Assembly (NCBI RefSeq): GCF_003668555.1
Contig: NZ_RCWN01000001.1
Location: 1,178,001 to 1,242,000, forward strand
Direction: 5' to 3'
Origin: Notoacmeibacter ruber
GTDB taxonomy: Bacteria; Pseudomonadota; Alphaproteobacteria; Rhizobiales; Rhizobiaceae
Length of the DNA stretch: 64,000 bases
The position numbers and the translations under genes were made by a program. Under the pieces are notes generated by a model. That model worked only from the letters and a program-made list of their open reading frames with translations, was not told the origin of the DNA and searched no databases. Numbering within the stretch: position 1 is the stretch's first letter; the number at the start of each line of letters is the position of its first letter. This document shows positions 28,518-38,086 of the stretch, piece after piece.

Positions 28518-28895
28518 ATGAATAGCGAAACAGAACAGGCGGAAGGCGCGCAGAAGGTCTATTCCGCTTCCGCACTTCCGACCGAAGAACTGGCACGGAT
28601 GACCGATGATATCATCGCCGCGCTGAAATCCGTCTACGATCCGGAAATCCCGGCCGATATTTATGAGCTTGGTCTGATCTACAAAGTCGATATTGAAGAC
28701 GACCGCACTGTCAAGATCGACATGACACTCACCGCGCCGGGCTGTCCGGTGGCCGGGGAAATGCCTGGCTGGGTGCAGGACGCGGTCTCGACGGTCGAGG
28801 GGGTCCAGATGGTGGACGTCAATATGGTCTTCGACCCGCCCTGGACACCGGACCGGATGAGCGAAGAAGCCCAGGTTGCGGTTGGCTGGTACTGA
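28518..28895 (+). CDS. SUF system DUF59/MIP18-family protein
   Basis: Small Fe-S assembly factor of the DUF59 (MIP18, SufT-like) family, whose members help mature or deliver clusters. The 125-aa product has a polar N-terminus of about 30 residues and a DUF59 domain containing VYDPEIPADIYELGLIY and the conserved Cys motif LTAPGCPVAGEMP. It ends with FDPPWTPDRMSEEA, characteristic of the SUF-linked subgroup. It starts five bases after sufS and is clearly part of the operon. A longer in-frame extension into sufS was rejected. Confidence 0.93.
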   Translation: MNSETEQAEGAQKVYSASALPTEELARMTDDIIAALKSVYDPEIPADIYELGLIYKVDIEDDRTVKIDMTLTAPGCPVAGEMPGWVQDAVSTVEGVQMVDVNMVFDPPWTPDRMSEEAQVAVGWY

Positions 28896-28939
28896 GCGCA
28901 GGCGACGTATGGCGGCTTTCGCTTGATCCGATCGCGCCA

Positions 28940-28994
28940 TTTCCCCATCTTAGGGGAAAGACAATGAACCGAACCGCCGGGCCTTGAACCCGGC
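28940..28994 (+). other. Two tandem hairpins before sufA
   Basis: Two perfect stem-loops lie in the 115-base spacer between the DUF59 gene and sufA: TTTCCCC / GGGGAAA with a 6-nt loop (28940-28959), and GCCGGG / CCCGGC with a 7-nt loop (28976-28994). The second ends 16 bases before the sufA ATG. They may stabilise or process the transcript, or attenuate sufA. Confidence 0.55.
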
Positions 28995-29010
28995 CGGGAA
29001 GGAGCAGGAA

Positions 29011-29388
29011 ATGGGTGTCCCACTCGTCAACATCACCGATGATGCGGCCGACCGTATTCGAGAAATCATCGCAAACCGGGAAAACGCGCAAGGCATTCGA
29101 CTTGGTATCAAGAAGGGTGGCTGTGCCGGAATGGAGTACACGGTCGATCTGGTGACTGCGCCTGATCCGAAAGACGATTTCGTGGAGAAAGATGGCGCCC
29201 GGCTGTGGGTTGCTCCGGAAGCGATGCTTTTCCTGCTGGGTACCGAGGTCGGTTTCGAGAAGACCGCGCTGCGAACCGGGTTCACCTTTCACAATCCGAA
29301 CGAGAGCAGCGCCTGCGGCTGTGGTGAGTCGGTCGAATTGAAGCCGGCCGACCTCAAGGCTCTGGCCGAAGCGCGCGGCGTGGCCTGA
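29011..29388 (+). CDS. sufA: A-type Fe-S carrier SufA
   Basis: Carries assembled Fe-S clusters or iron from the scaffold to target proteins. The 125-aa product has the three conserved cysteines: one in KKGGCAGMEY and two in SSACGCGESVEL. Start ATG 29011 is preceded by AAGGAG at good distance; an in-frame TTG at 28984 was rejected. It is the last recognisable suf gene, separated from the DUF59 gene by two hairpins. Confidence 0.96.
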   Translation: MGVPLVNITDDAADRIREIIANRENAQGIRLGIKKGGCAGMEYTVDLVTAPDPKDDFVEKDGARLWVAPEAMLFLLGTEVGFEKTALRTGFTFHNPNESSACGCGESVELKPADLKALAEARGVA

Positions 29389-29404
29389 TTATCGGAGGTT
29401 GGCG

Positions 29405-29743
29405 ATGATGGATGACGAACATCTCGCCGATCTGTTTGCAGGCCTTGGGCCGATCTCGATCCGCCGCATGTTCGGCGGTAAGGGCATCTACCATCAAGGA
29501 CTGATCTTCGCGCTCGAGATGAGCGATGGACGGCTCGTCCTTAAGGGAGATGCCACCAATGCACCCGATTACGAAGCTGCGGGCTGCACCCGCTGGACGT
29601 ACTCAAGACCGGGGCGAAAGCCGACCCAAATGCCTTACTGGACGGCTCCGGATGAAGCGCTCGACAATTCCGATGCCATGAAACCATGGGCTATCAGCGC
29701 ATTCGGCGCAGCATTGCGCGCCGATACGAAAGCGAACCGGTAA
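29405..29743 (+). CDS. TfoX N-terminal domain protein
   Basis: Single-domain protein of the TfoX/Sxy N-terminal family, 112 aa. Motifs visible are ISIRRMFGGKGIYHQG near the N-terminus and a C-terminal MPYWTAPDEALDN block. The full Sxy competence regulator has a second domain, which is absent here, so a role in competence should not be assumed. GGAGG at 29394-29398 selects ATG 29405. It begins 16 bases after sufA and is probably the last gene of the suf transcript. Confidence 0.88.
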   Translation: MMDDEHLADLFAGLGPISIRRMFGGKGIYHQGLIFALEMSDGRLVLKGDATNAPDYEAAGCTRWTYSRPGRKPTQMPYWTAPDEALDNSDAMKPWAISAFGAALRADTKANR

Positions 29744-29780
29744 CGTGTAGTAGTGGATAGCTTTGGGCCTGGCCGGTAAC

Positions 29781-31364
29781 TTAGTTCAAACCGTTCATCA
29801 TGAAGGCCGGCACTTCGTCGCCGAAGCCACGAGGCGCGGGGCCCATATCGTCGTTCTTGCGGCCCCGGCCCTTATTGCCGCCCTGGTTGCCGGATCGGCC
29901 TGACGTATTGTCGTTGGAATTTCTTGACCGGCCCTGCGACTTGGCAGGCTGATCCTTATCGGTATCTGCGGGTGCTGCCCGGCTCTCATCCTTCCGGCTC
30001 TTTTCAGCCTTGTCGGAAGAGGCCTGCTGATCGTCGCTCTCGCCAGTCTGCGCTGTCTCTTCTTTCGCAGGCGCCGATTCTTCAGGCGCTGCCGACTTTT
30101 CAGACGATTTGGTGCGACGCTTGCGACCCGTTGAAGAGCGGCTCCGGCTGCTCTTCTTGTCGTCGTCGTTCTGTTGTTCCTGAAGCGAGGACAAATCGCC
30201 GCCAACCCACTCAACGTCCTGCTCGATCAGCTTCAATACGGAGTCGAGATACTTTTCGTCGGATTTGGAGACGAGCGTGAAGCTCTTGCCGAGGCGACCC
30301 GCCCGGCCGGTGCGACCGATCCGGTGAACATAATCCTCGGCATGTCGCGGAATATCGAAGTTGAAAACGTGGCTGACATCGGGAATGTCGAGACCGCGTG
30401 CGGCCACATCGGAAGCGACGAGAAGACGCAGCTTGCCATTGCGAAATGCTTCCAGCGTCGCCATACGCGCCCGCTGGTCCATATCACCATGAAGGGCGCC
30501 AGCGTCGTAATCATGCTTGGTCAGGGACCGGAAAAGCGAAGAGACGTCGACCTTGCGATTGCAGAAAATAATCGCGTTCTTGAGATCATCACCTTCCGCA
30601 TTGATCAGTTCGCGTAATTTGGCGCGCTGTTCGTAATCCTTCTTGCCGACAGCCACGAGCTTCTGCTCGATCGTCGTGGACGTCGACGAGGCGCGGGAAA
30701 CCTCGACCTTCACTGGTGCCTGAAGAAACTGCTCGGTGAGACGCTGAATTTCCGGCGGCATGGTGGCCGAGAAGAACAGAGTCTGACGCGTGAACGGTAT
30801 CAGTTTGCAGATGCGCTCGATGTCCGGGATAAATCCCATATCGAGCATCCGGTCGGCCTCGTCGATCACGAGAATTTCGACCCCTGTCAGCAGCAGCTTG
30901 CCACGTTCGAAATGGTCGAGCAGACGGCCCGGCGTCGCGATCAGAACATCGGCACCGCGTTCGAGTTTCTTTTCCTGCTCGTCAAAGGAGACGCCGCCGA
31001 TCAGAAGGGCGACATTCAGCCGGCGATGATTCTTGCCGTATTTGACGAAATTCTCTTCGACCTGAGCTGCCAGTTCGCGCGTCGGCTCGAGAATGAGCGT
31101 ACGCGGCATCCGTGCCCGGGCACGTCCCTTCTCCAGAAGCGTCAGCATAGGCAGCGTAAAGGAGGCTGTCTTGCCCGTGCCGGTCTGCGCTATGCCGAGA
31201 ACGTCCTTGCGCTGCAAGGCATGGGGAATAGCGCCCGCCTGGATCGGGGTCGGCTGCGTGTAGCCAGCATCCTCGACGGCCGAAAGCACTTTCTTCGACA
31301 AGCCGAGTTCGGCAAAGCTGGGTGTCTGGGTTTGGGTCTCGCTATCCGAAACGGTCACGGTCAT
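29781..31364 (-). CDS. DEAD-box ATP-dependent RNA helicase (RhlE-like)
   Basis: RNA helicase likely acting in ribosome assembly or RNA turnover. The 527-aa product starts MTVTVSDSETQTQTPSF. A Q motif (GYTQPTPIQ), Walker A AQTGTGKT, DEAD box VIDEADRMLDMGF, motif III SATMP and motif VI HRIGRTGRAGR are all present. After about residue 385 comes a long disordered tail rich in Ser, Arg, Lys, Glu, Asn and Gly, ending APRGFGDEVPAFMM, typical of RNA-binding tails. A longer in-frame start at 31466 was rejected because the extension is not family-like. Confidence 0.95.
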   Translation of the reverse strand: MTVTVSDSETQTQTPSFAELGLSKKVLSAVEDAGYTQPTPIQAGAIPHALQRKDVLGIAQTGTGKTASFTLPMLTLLEKGRARARMPRTLILEPTRELAAQVEENFVKYGKNHRRLNVALLIGGVSFDEQEKKLERGADVLIATPGRLLDHFERGKLLLTGVEILVIDEADRMLDMGFIPDIERICKLIPFTRQTLFFSATMPPEIQRLTEQFLQAPVKVEVSRASSTSTTIEQKLVAVGKKDYEQRAKLRELINAEGDDLKNAIIFCNRKVDVSSLFRSLTKHDYDAGALHGDMDQRARMATLEAFRNGKLRLLVASDVAARGLDIPDVSHVFNFDIPRHAEDYVHRIGRTGRAGRLGKSFTLVSKSDEKYLDSVLKLIEQDVEWVGGDLSSLQEQQNDDDKKSSRSRSSTGRKRRTKSSEKSAAPEESAPAKEETAQTGESDDQQASSDKAEKSRKDESRAAPADTDKDQPAKSQGRSRNSNDNTSGRSGNQGGNKGRGRKNDDMGPAPRGFGDEVPAFMMNGLN

Positions 31365-31536
31365 CCGGTCTTGGAACAGGCGCGGCACGCGATAGGGGCG
31401 TCGGCGGCGCAAACGGAAAAAGGGGCGTGCTTCAGCCTGCCCCGCGTAACGGCGACCTAGTCCCAACCATCAGGAGAGTCAAGGGAACCGGCCGTTTCAC
31501 ATCCCAATTCCTGCTTTCTGAACCGATTTTAGCGTC

Positions 31537-32295
31537 TTAGTAGCGAAACTGCTCCAGCAGAATGCGCTCGTCCCAGCCGTGGCTTCGGTCGAAAAGAATG
31601 GTCGCGGAGAGCGAACGGCTTTCGCGAACCGTGACCGACTGAACGCTTTTGATCTCGGTGTGGTCAGCGACGGCGTTGACTGGGCGTTTGTCGGGCTCGA
31701 GGATATCCAGATCGACGGTCGACTGGTTCGGGAGCAGGGCGCCACGCCAGCGGCGCGGGCGAAAGGGACTGACGGGCGTCAGGGCGAGAAGAGGTGCGGA
31801 GAGCGGCAGGATCGGTCCGTGCGCCGAGAGGTTATAGGCCGTGGAGCCGGCGGGTGTCGCCACCATCAGTCCGTCGCAAATCAGTTCTTCCATGCGCAGC
31901 CGGCCATCGATCAGAATGCGGATCTTGGCAGCCTGGTAAGACTGCCGCAACAGCGAAACCTCGTTGAGCGCAGCGGCGTGATGATCGTTTCCGCTAAGAT
32001 CCGTTGCGATCATCCGCAAGGGGCGGATGGTTTCGCCTTCCGCTTCCTCGATCCGTTCGACGAGCCCGTCATCGGAATAGTCGTTCATTAGAAAGCCGAC
32101 CGAGCCGCGGTTCATTCCGAAGATGCGGACATCGGTGTCCATATGATCGTGAAGGGTTTGGAGCATGAAACCGTCGCCACCAAGGGCGACGATGACGTCG
32201 GCATCGATGCTCTCGTGATGGCCGTATCGCTCCATGAGCCTTTCGGCTGCAGCGGCGGCCTCATCGGTATCGCTGTGGACGAAAGAGAGTTTCAT
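31537..32295 (-). CDS. nadK: NAD kinase
   Basis: Phosphorylates NAD to NADP using ATP (or polyphosphate). The 252-aa product has the family GGDG motif ([12 protein letters not shown]), the NE-containing loop LNEVSLLR and the NAD-binding [12 protein letters not shown]. Length is typical of alphaproteobacterial NadK. It starts at ATG 32295. A tRNA-Thr gene on the same strand lies about 170 bases upstream. Confidence 0.96.
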   Translation of the reverse strand: MKLSFVHSDTDEAAAAAERLMERYGHHESIDADVIVALGGDGFMLQTLHDHMDTDVRIFGMNRGSVGFLMNDYSDDGLVERIEEAEGETIRPLRMIATDLSGNDHHAAALNEVSLLRQSYQAAKIRILIDGRLRMEELICDGLMVATPAGSTAYNLSAHGPILPLSAPLLALTPVSPFRPRRWRGALLPNQSTVDLDILEPDKRPVNAVADHTEIKSVQSVTVRESRSLSATILFDRSHGWDERILLEQFRY

Positions 32296-32462
32296 ATGCG
32301 TGCAGGAGCTCTGTCTCGATGGTTGATTAGCCGGGTCGAAGGCAAAGTAGAGGTCACGGCAAAATGCGCAACCACCTGCGAACTATTCACTTTCGTAGAC
32401 GCGCATGAGGATCCACGCGGCGGGGCGGGGAGCCCACAATCATCATCGGTGAGGTGAAGTGA

Positions 32463-32538
32463 TGGTGCCCCCGGACGGAGTCGAACCGCCGACCTTCGGT
32501 TTACAAAACCGCTGCTCTACCAGCTGAGCTACAAGGGC
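32463..32538 (-). tRNA. tRNA-Thr (anticodon UGU)
   Basis: On the minus strand a 76-nt cloverleaf including encoded CCA: acceptor GCCCTTG pairs with CGGGGGC (two G-U pairs), the D arm is AGCTCAGCTGGTAGAGCA, the anticodon loop is TTTGTAA with TGT, and the T arm has GGTTCGACTCC. The first pair of the anticodon stem is a G-A mismatch. Confidence 0.93.
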
Positions 32539-32650
32539 TTCCGATACGAGGCCCTGATATGCTGCAACGACGTCTCATGCAAGAGGGGAACCCTCATTCA
32601 TGGGGCGCATTGCCTACCTTGAGTAGAAAAATCGAGGAGGCAATTGGAAA

Positions 32651-34000
32651 ATGAGCCAATTGAGCGGTCGTGTCAGCCATTGCGAAGGCGAAATCAGAGA
32701 AGCCGGCGATGCTGTCGTGTACTGGAGTGTGCTGGCTCATCGTGTCGCGGACAATGCAGCCTTGGCCGAGGCCATTCGTCTGGCAAACAAATACGGCAAA
32801 CGTTGTCTGGTTGTGGCAAGTCTCAGCATTCATGGATCGTCGCTGACGAAACGGCAAGCGAAGTTCGCAGTCGAAGGCCTTGAAGAGATGCGCTCGGAAT
32901 TGGGCGATCGCGACATACCCTTCCTGTTTCTGGCCGAATGCGACGATGGATTGCCGCAAGGCGTGCTCGAGCGGGCGGCGGCCGTGGTGACCGACTTCGG
33001 CTATCTGAGCCACCACAAGAAACAACGCGAAACGCTTGGCCGTGTCTTCGGCGGGCGGGTCGAAGCCGTGGAAAACATGGTATGCGTGCCGGTCCTCGTC
33101 GCATCCGACAAACAGGAATACGCGGCGCGGACGATCCGTGACAAACTGACCGAGCGTCTCGACGACTGGTTGGCCGAGGCGGAGGTACCCACTCTGGAAA
33201 ACACGACAGGCCTTCGCTTCGACCTGGAGGAGAGCCCACTCGACTGGAAAAGCCTCACCGATCGAATGGAACTTGAGGGAGGAGAACCTGTCGATTGGAT
33301 CGAGGGCGGCACATCTCGTGCCCGTAGCCGCCTGACGAGTTTTCTCCGCAGCGATCTGGACACCTATGCGGACGATCGGTCCGACGCCAATGAGGAGAAT
33401 GTTTCCCTTCTCTCGCCCTATCTCCGGTTTGGCCATATCGCGCCCGGCGAGATCGTTCGGAAGGCGCGCGACGCAAAGGGAAGCGCTGAAGCGTTCGTTG
33501 AAGAGCTTGTCGTGAGGCGTGAGCTGGCGTGCAATTTCTGTCATTTCTCCGACGATTACGACAGTCTCGATGCACTACCGGATTGGGCGCGCGAAACGCT
33601 CGACGACCATGAGAGCGACGAGCGCGATCCGAAATACGGGGCCACGGCGCTGGAGAATGCAAAAACCGACGATGAGGTTTGGAACACAGCAATGGAGGAA
33701 ATGAAGACACGCGGCTACTTGCACAATCATCTGCGGATGTTCTGGGGGAAATATGTCGCCAAGACGATGCGCGATCCGAAGACAGCGCATAAGACCCTTC
33801 TCGATCTCAATAATCGCTACTTTCTGGATGGCGGCGATCCGAACAGTTTCGCAAACACGCTATGGGTCTTCGGACTCCATGATCGCGCATTTCAGGAAAA
33901 CCAAGTGCTCGGCAAGGTGCGTCCGATGGGACACGGCGCGCTCGAACGAAAATTCGATCTCGAGCAGTGGGTTGCCGAACGGCAAGAGGGTAAATCCTGA
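32651..34000 (+). CDS. Class II CPD photolyase
   Basis: Light-driven FAD enzyme that reverses cyclobutane pyrimidine dimers in DNA. The 449-aa product resembles class II photolyases: an N-terminal antenna/Rossmann part (VVYWSVLAHRVADN), SPYLRFGHIAP, VVRRELACNFC, DPKYGATALENAKT and GYLHNHLRMFWGKYVAK. Class II enzymes are less common in bacteria than class I. AGGAGG at 32635-32640 precedes ATG 32651. It is convergent with a topoisomerase IB gene only nine bases away. Neighbouring stress genes (topoisomerase, NAGGN osmolyte) suit an organism exposed to light and salt. Confidence 0.92.
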   Translation: MSQLSGRVSHCEGEIREAGDAVVYWSVLAHRVADNAALAEAIRLANKYGKRCLVVASLSIHGSSLTKRQAKFAVEGLEEMRSELGDRDIPFLFLAECDDGLPQGVLERAAAVVTDFGYLSHHKKQRETLGRVFGGRVEAVENMVCVPVLVASDKQEYAARTIRDKLTERLDDWLAEAEVPTLENTTGLRFDLEESPLDWKSLTDRMELEGGEPVDWIEGGTSRARSRLTSFLRSDLDTYADDRSDANEENVSLLSPYLRFGHIAPGEIVRKARDAKGSAEAFVEELVVRRELACNFCHFSDDYDSLDALPDWARETLDDHESDERDPKYGATALENAKTDDEVWNTAMEEMKTRGYLHNHLRMFWGKYVAKTMRDPKTAHKTLLDLNNRYFLDGGDPNSFANTLWVFGLHDRAFQENQVLGKVRPMGHGALERKFDLEQWVAERQEGKS

Positions 34001-34009
34001 GAGTGTTGC

Positions 34010-35137
34010 TCAGGCCGCCTTCGCTTTAACCGTGCAATCGGCTTGTTGTGCGAACCAGTTCAACAGCCGGACCTCTCCGCCATCAAGCCACTCCTCATCC
34101 TGGGCATCGATGGCAGCTAGCTGTTCGCAGAGCTGATTTTCATGCCACGCATCGATCACCGTCGGATGGATGTACTGGCTTCGACACACCGTTCGGGTAT
34201 TTCCGAGAACTGACGCGACTTCATCGATGGCGCTGTTCAGCACCATCGCCTGCTGACGCTTGGTTTCAGGAAGATCAATACCCTGAAGCGCGTCGGCAGC
34301 GAGGACCGTCGCCGTCCAGGTCCGAAAGTCCTTGGCCGAAAAATCTTCTTCGAGGGTTTCGCGAATATAGTCATTCACGTCGTGACTGCGGACCGGGTGT
34401 CGTTTGCTGTCATCGCCCTGATATTTGAAGAGGTGCTGCCCCGGCAGTTCCGAAATCGAGCGGATGACACGCGCAATGCGGCGATCCGTCAAGGAGAGGT
34501 CCCAGTCCTTTCCACTCTTTCCCGTGAAAGTGAAGCGGATGCGTGAATGACCGAGGTCAAGATGACGCTTCTTGAGGGTGGTTAGCCCGAAACTGCGGTT
34601 CTTCTTGGCATAACGCACATTGCCAATACGGATCATCGTGTTGTCGAGCAGCCAGACGACAAGGGCGATCGCCTTGTCTTTCGGCATACCATGGCGCCGT
34701 AAATCCTGGTCCACGCGCTGGCGCAGGGTGGGCAGGGTTGTCCCGAACATTGGCAGTGTCTCGAATTTCAGACGGCTCTGCTGCTCCATCCATTCGGGGT
34801 GATACCGGTATTGTTTTCGCCCCTTGGCGTCACGGCCAGTCGCCTGAATGTGACCTCGCGGATCCGGGCAGAGCCAGACATCCGTCCACGCCGGCGGAAT
34901 CGCCAGGGCGTTCAGCCGCTCACGAATCGATGCATCGTCGATACGGTGGCCTTTTTTGTCGCGATAGGTATAGCCCTTGCCGGCGCGTCGGCGGCTCCAG
35001 CCCGTCTCTTCATCTGTGACGTAGACGAGGCAAGCACGATCAGCGAGCTGCTCATAATAATCCTCGGCTTCAGGATCCGGTAGCGGCTCAAACGAGATAT
35101 GGTCGGGACCTGACTCCAGCACGCGATACAACTCCAA
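34010..35137 (-). CDS. DNA topoisomerase IB (poxvirus-type)
   Basis: Relaxes supercoils through a 3'-phosphotyrosyl intermediate. The 375-aa product has the N-terminal GKGYTYRDKKGHRI, DAKGRKQYRYHPEW, a catalytic Arg/Lys region (KKRHLDLGHSRIRFTFTGKSG) and the active-site tyrosine in CRSQYIHPTVIDAW. This is the bacterial version of eukaryote-like type IB enzymes, widespread in Hyphomicrobiales but accessory. Length is normal. Confidence 0.95.
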   Translation of the reverse strand: MELYRVLESGPDHISFEPLPDPEAEDYYEQLADRACLVYVTDEETGWSRRRAGKGYTYRDKKGHRIDDASIRERLNALAIPPAWTDVWLCPDPRGHIQATGRDAKGRKQYRYHPEWMEQQSRLKFETLPMFGTTLPTLRQRVDQDLRRHGMPKDKAIALVVWLLDNTMIRIGNVRYAKKNRSFGLTTLKKRHLDLGHSRIRFTFTGKSGKDWDLSLTDRRIARVIRSISELPGQHLFKYQGDDSKRHPVRSHDVNDYIRETLEEDFSAKDFRTWTATVLAADALQGIDLPETKRQQAMVLNSAIDEVASVLGNTRTVCRSQYIHPTVIDAWHENQLCEQLAAIDAQDEEWLDGGEVRLLNWFAQQADCTVKAKAA

Positions 35138-35208
35138 CCAACGCCAACATTGCGCAATGATGCTCGCAAAACGGGTAGAGGGAGCGTTCGGTTCCCGGGG
35201 CCGCCAGG

Positions 35209-36378
35209 CTAGTCGCTCTTCGGAGGATAGATCCGGCTCACGTCACGCGGCAGGCGCTGTGGCGCTTCTTCCGTGGGCTGATCGGTAAAGCCTTCGGTGT
35301 CGGTGCGCTTGTAGAAATCGCGCTCGATTGCCACGGGCGAGACGCAGAACGCCGTTACGAGCTCCGCCACTGAACGCAGCGCATGGAGGTGTATCCGCTC
35401 ATATCCATGGCTGGAATCCACGCCAAAGGTGGCAAGCGCGGTGCGAACGTCTGCTCCGGCCTCGAGAGCGGAAGCTGAATCTGAACGGTAATATCGGAAG
35501 ACATCCTTCTGAAAACGAATGTCATTTTCCTCGCAGAGTTCCACCAGCTTTTTTGTCAGATGGTAGTCGAACGGACCGGTCTGATCGGCCATTGCGATCG
35601 TCACACCGAATTCGTCCGAATTCTGGCCTGGCGCGGTGGTACCGTTATCGATGGCGAGCAGTGAGGCGATATCGTTGGAGACCATGGAGGCCGCGCCGAC
35701 GCCAACCTCCTCAGCGATCGTAAAGAGCCAGTGAATATCGACCGGTGTCTCGACCTGCTCGTTCTGCAGAGCGGAAAGCGCCGCGAGGCTTGCTGCCACA
35801 CCGGCCTTGTTGTCCAGATGCCGTGACACGATGAAGCCGTTCGGCAGAAATTCCGGCTGCGGGTCGATGGCAACGATATCGCCGATCTCGATCCCAAGCC
35901 TGTGGGTTTCTTCCGGCGAACGGGTTAGCGCATCGATACGCATCTCGACATTGTCCCAGCTGACGGGCTGCGTATCGATCTCTTCATCGAACGTATGGCC
36001 GGACGATTTGAGTGGGAGAATTGTGCCGCGATAGCCGCCCTTGCGGGAGAAGACGGTTGCGCGTGCGCCCTCGGCAAAGCGCGATGACCATGTCCCGATC
36101 GGCACGAGAGAGGGGCGGCCGTTTGGTCGTATGTTCTTGACCTGAGCCCCAAGCGTATCGAGGTGGGTCACGATCGCACGGGCACCACGGATGTCGCGGC
36201 CCCTCCGGATGGCGCGGATCGCGCCGCGGCGTGTCAACTCCACCGTCAATCCGAGGTCGTCGAGCATATCGGCGACCCGAAGCGTGACGGTGTCCGTGTA
36301 GCCGGTTGGACTGGGGATATCTAAAAGTTCCGAAAGGACGCTCGAAAGATAGTTCGTGTCGATCGGCAGTCGATTCAT
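35209..36378 (-). CDS. M42-family peptidase of the NAGGN osmoprotectant operon
   Basis: Predicted zinc/cobalt aminopeptidase of the M42 type found specifically beside NAGGN synthesis genes; it may trim or recycle the dipeptide. The 389-aa product has metal-binding motifs IVTHLDTLG (His), SRHLDNKAGV (Asp), the catalytic AEEVGVGAA and a C-terminal SSHGYERIH. Its ATG at 36376-36378 overlaps the ngg stop (ATGA), so the two are translationally coupled. The physiological substrate is not established. Confidence 0.92.
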   Translation of the reverse strand: MNRLPIDTNYLSSVLSELLDIPSPTGYTDTVTLRVADMLDDLGLTVELTRRGAIRAIRRGRDIRGARAIVTHLDTLGAQVKNIRPNGRPSLVPIGTWSSRFAEGARATVFSRKGGYRGTILPLKSSGHTFDEEIDTQPVSWDNVEMRIDALTRSPEETHRLGIEIGDIVAIDPQPEFLPNGFIVSRHLDNKAGVAASLAALSALQNEQVETPVDIHWLFTIAEEVGVGAASMVSNDIASLLAIDNGTTAPGQNSDEFGVTIAMADQTGPFDYHLTKKLVELCEENDIRFQKDVFRYYRSDSASALEAGADVRTALATFGVDSSHGYERIHLHALRSVAELVTAFCVSPVAIERDFYKRTDTEGFTDQPTEEAPQRLPRDVSRIYPPKSD

Positions 36379-38084
36379 GCAGTATTCTCCGAATGGGCTA
36401 CGCGAAGCGCTTCCCTGGCTGCATAAGGCATCGATAGCGGAAAGAGTAGGTCTATAAAGCGTTCGGCAGTGGGTTGTGGCTCATGATTGGCGAGGCCGGG
36501 ACGCTCATTGGCTTCAATGAAAGCGTAGTCGGAGCCTCTGTGACTTTTCACCATGAAGTCGATCCCCGTGACGGGAATATTGATCGCACGCGCCGCCCGG
36601 ATCGCCGCGTCGACCAGTGTCGGATGCACTTCTCCGGTCACGTCGTGAATGGTGCCGCCTGTGTGAAGATTAGCGGTTCTGCGGACCTGAAGGACCTCGC
36701 CTTCGGGCAGAATATCGGTCAGTTCATATCCACCGGCCCGACACGTGCCTTCTGTATCCTCGTCCAAGGGAATCTTCGATTCTCCGCCCGTAGCGGCACT
36801 GCGCCGGCGGCTCTGGTGCTCGATCAAGGCCTCAACGGCCAATTTACCGTCGCCGACGATCTGGGCCGGTCGGCGGATGGCCGCTGCGACGAGCTTGTAA
36901 TTGATGATGATCAGACGGAGGTCATCGCCCTGAACCATCTGCTCGATCAGAACTTCATCTGCGACCTTCTGCGCCGTCTTGATCGCGGCTTCCAGTTCCT
37001 CCTCCGTCTCGACCCCGACGGTAATTCCGCGTCCCTGCTCGCCGCGTGAGGGCTTGACCACCAGCGTGGAATGCTCGCGCAAAAAATCACGCATCCGATC
37101 ATCGGATACGTCGCCGGTAATCTGCTCGGGCACCCGCACGCCGGCTTTTTCGACAATCCGCCGGGTGACGGATTTGTCGTCGCAAATGCTCATCGCGATA
37201 GCTGATGTAAATTCTGTCAGGCTTTCGCGGCATTGAATGGTCCGCCCCCCGTAGGACAGGCGAAAAAAACCGCCCTCGGCGTCAGTCACTTCGACGTAAA
37301 TGCCCCGTCGCCGCGCTTCATCCACGATGATCTTGGCATAGGGGTTGAGGTCCGGGTCATTGTTAGGGCCGCTGAAGAGCTGCTCGTTGATCGCGTTCTT
37401 GCGTTTGACGGTGAAATAGGGAACCCGACGGAAACCGAGCTTTTCGTAGAGCGAGATCGCACTGTCATTATCGTGCAGGACCGTCAGGTCCATGAAGGAT
37501 GCGTTACGCTCTGCAAAATGCTGTGCGAGACGGTGGACGAGTGCCTGCCCAATTCGACTCTGGCGCGCCTGCGGATCAACGGCAAGGCACCACAGCGAGG
37601 AGCCTCGCTCCGGATCCCCAAAAGCCTGAAGATGATCGACGCCGGTGACCGTACCGATCACCGAGCCTGTCTGTTCGTCCTCCGCCACGAAATAGGTGAG
37701 GGCCCGCGCATCGCGGTGCGACCAGAAGAATTCGGGCGGCACGGGGACCATGCCCCGCGTCTGGTAGATGCGGTTCACCTCTTCCGCATCGCTCTGGGAA
37801 GAAAGGCGCCGGATGAAGAAATTGCTCGGCTCCTGACTGGGCGGCGCATAGTTCTTCAGGTCGATGCGAAAGGTGTGCGAAGGGTCGAGAAACAGCTCAT
37901 GCGGTGCAAGCGAAAGCAGCACATGCGGATCGTCTACGTAAACAGCGATGTCGCGTGCATCGGCGCGTTCGCGGCGAAGCGTCTCGATCAGCGCCTGTCC
38001 GTCGTCGAACGTCTGGCCGAAAACGAGACGGCCCCAGCCGCAATCGAGGCTGTAATTTTCGGTTGGCCCTTCGGAGGTGGTCAT
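36375..38084 (-). CDS. ngg: N-acetylglutaminylglutamine synthetase
   Basis: Makes N-acetylglutaminylglutamine, the precursor of the osmoprotectant NAGGN. The 569-aa product joins a GNAT acetyltransferase domain (about 90-230; acetyl-CoA loop VDPQARQSRIGQA, then GFRRVPYF) to an ATP-grasp ligase domain (about 290-560; KPSRGEQGRGI and EANERPGL). This fusion is diagnostic of Ngg. The ATG at 38082-38084 lies two bases from the asnO stop; a 130-residue upstream in-frame extension into asnO was rejected. Coupling on both sides makes a three-gene operon asnO-ngg-peptidase, presumably osmotically induced as in Sinorhizobium meliloti. Confidence 0.95.
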   Translation of the reverse strand: MTTSEGPTENYSLDCGWGRLVFGQTFDDGQALIETLRRERADARDIAVYVDDPHVLLSLAPHELFLDPSHTFRIDLKNYAPPSQEPSNFFIRRLSSQSDAEEVNRIYQTRGMVPVPPEFFWSHRDARALTYFVAEDEQTGSVIGTVTGVDHLQAFGDPERGSSLWCLAVDPQARQSRIGQALVHRLAQHFAERNASFMDLTVLHDNDSAISLYEKLGFRRVPYFTVKRKNAINEQLFSGPNNDPDLNPYAKIIVDEARRRGIYVEVTDAEGGFFRLSYGGRTIQCRESLTEFTSAIAMSICDDKSVTRRIVEKAGVRVPEQITGDVSDDRMRDFLREHSTLVVKPSRGEQGRGITVGVETEEELEAAIKTAQKVADEVLIEQMVQGDDLRLIIINYKLVAAAIRRPAQIVGDGKLAVEALIEHQSRRRSAATGGESKIPLDEDTEGTCRAGGYELTDILPEGEVLQVRRTANLHTGGTIHDVTGEVHPTLVDAAIRAARAINIPVTGIDFMVKSHRGSDYAFIEANERPGLANHEPQPTAERFIDLLFPLSMPYAAREALRVAHSENTA

Positions 38085-38086
38085 GG

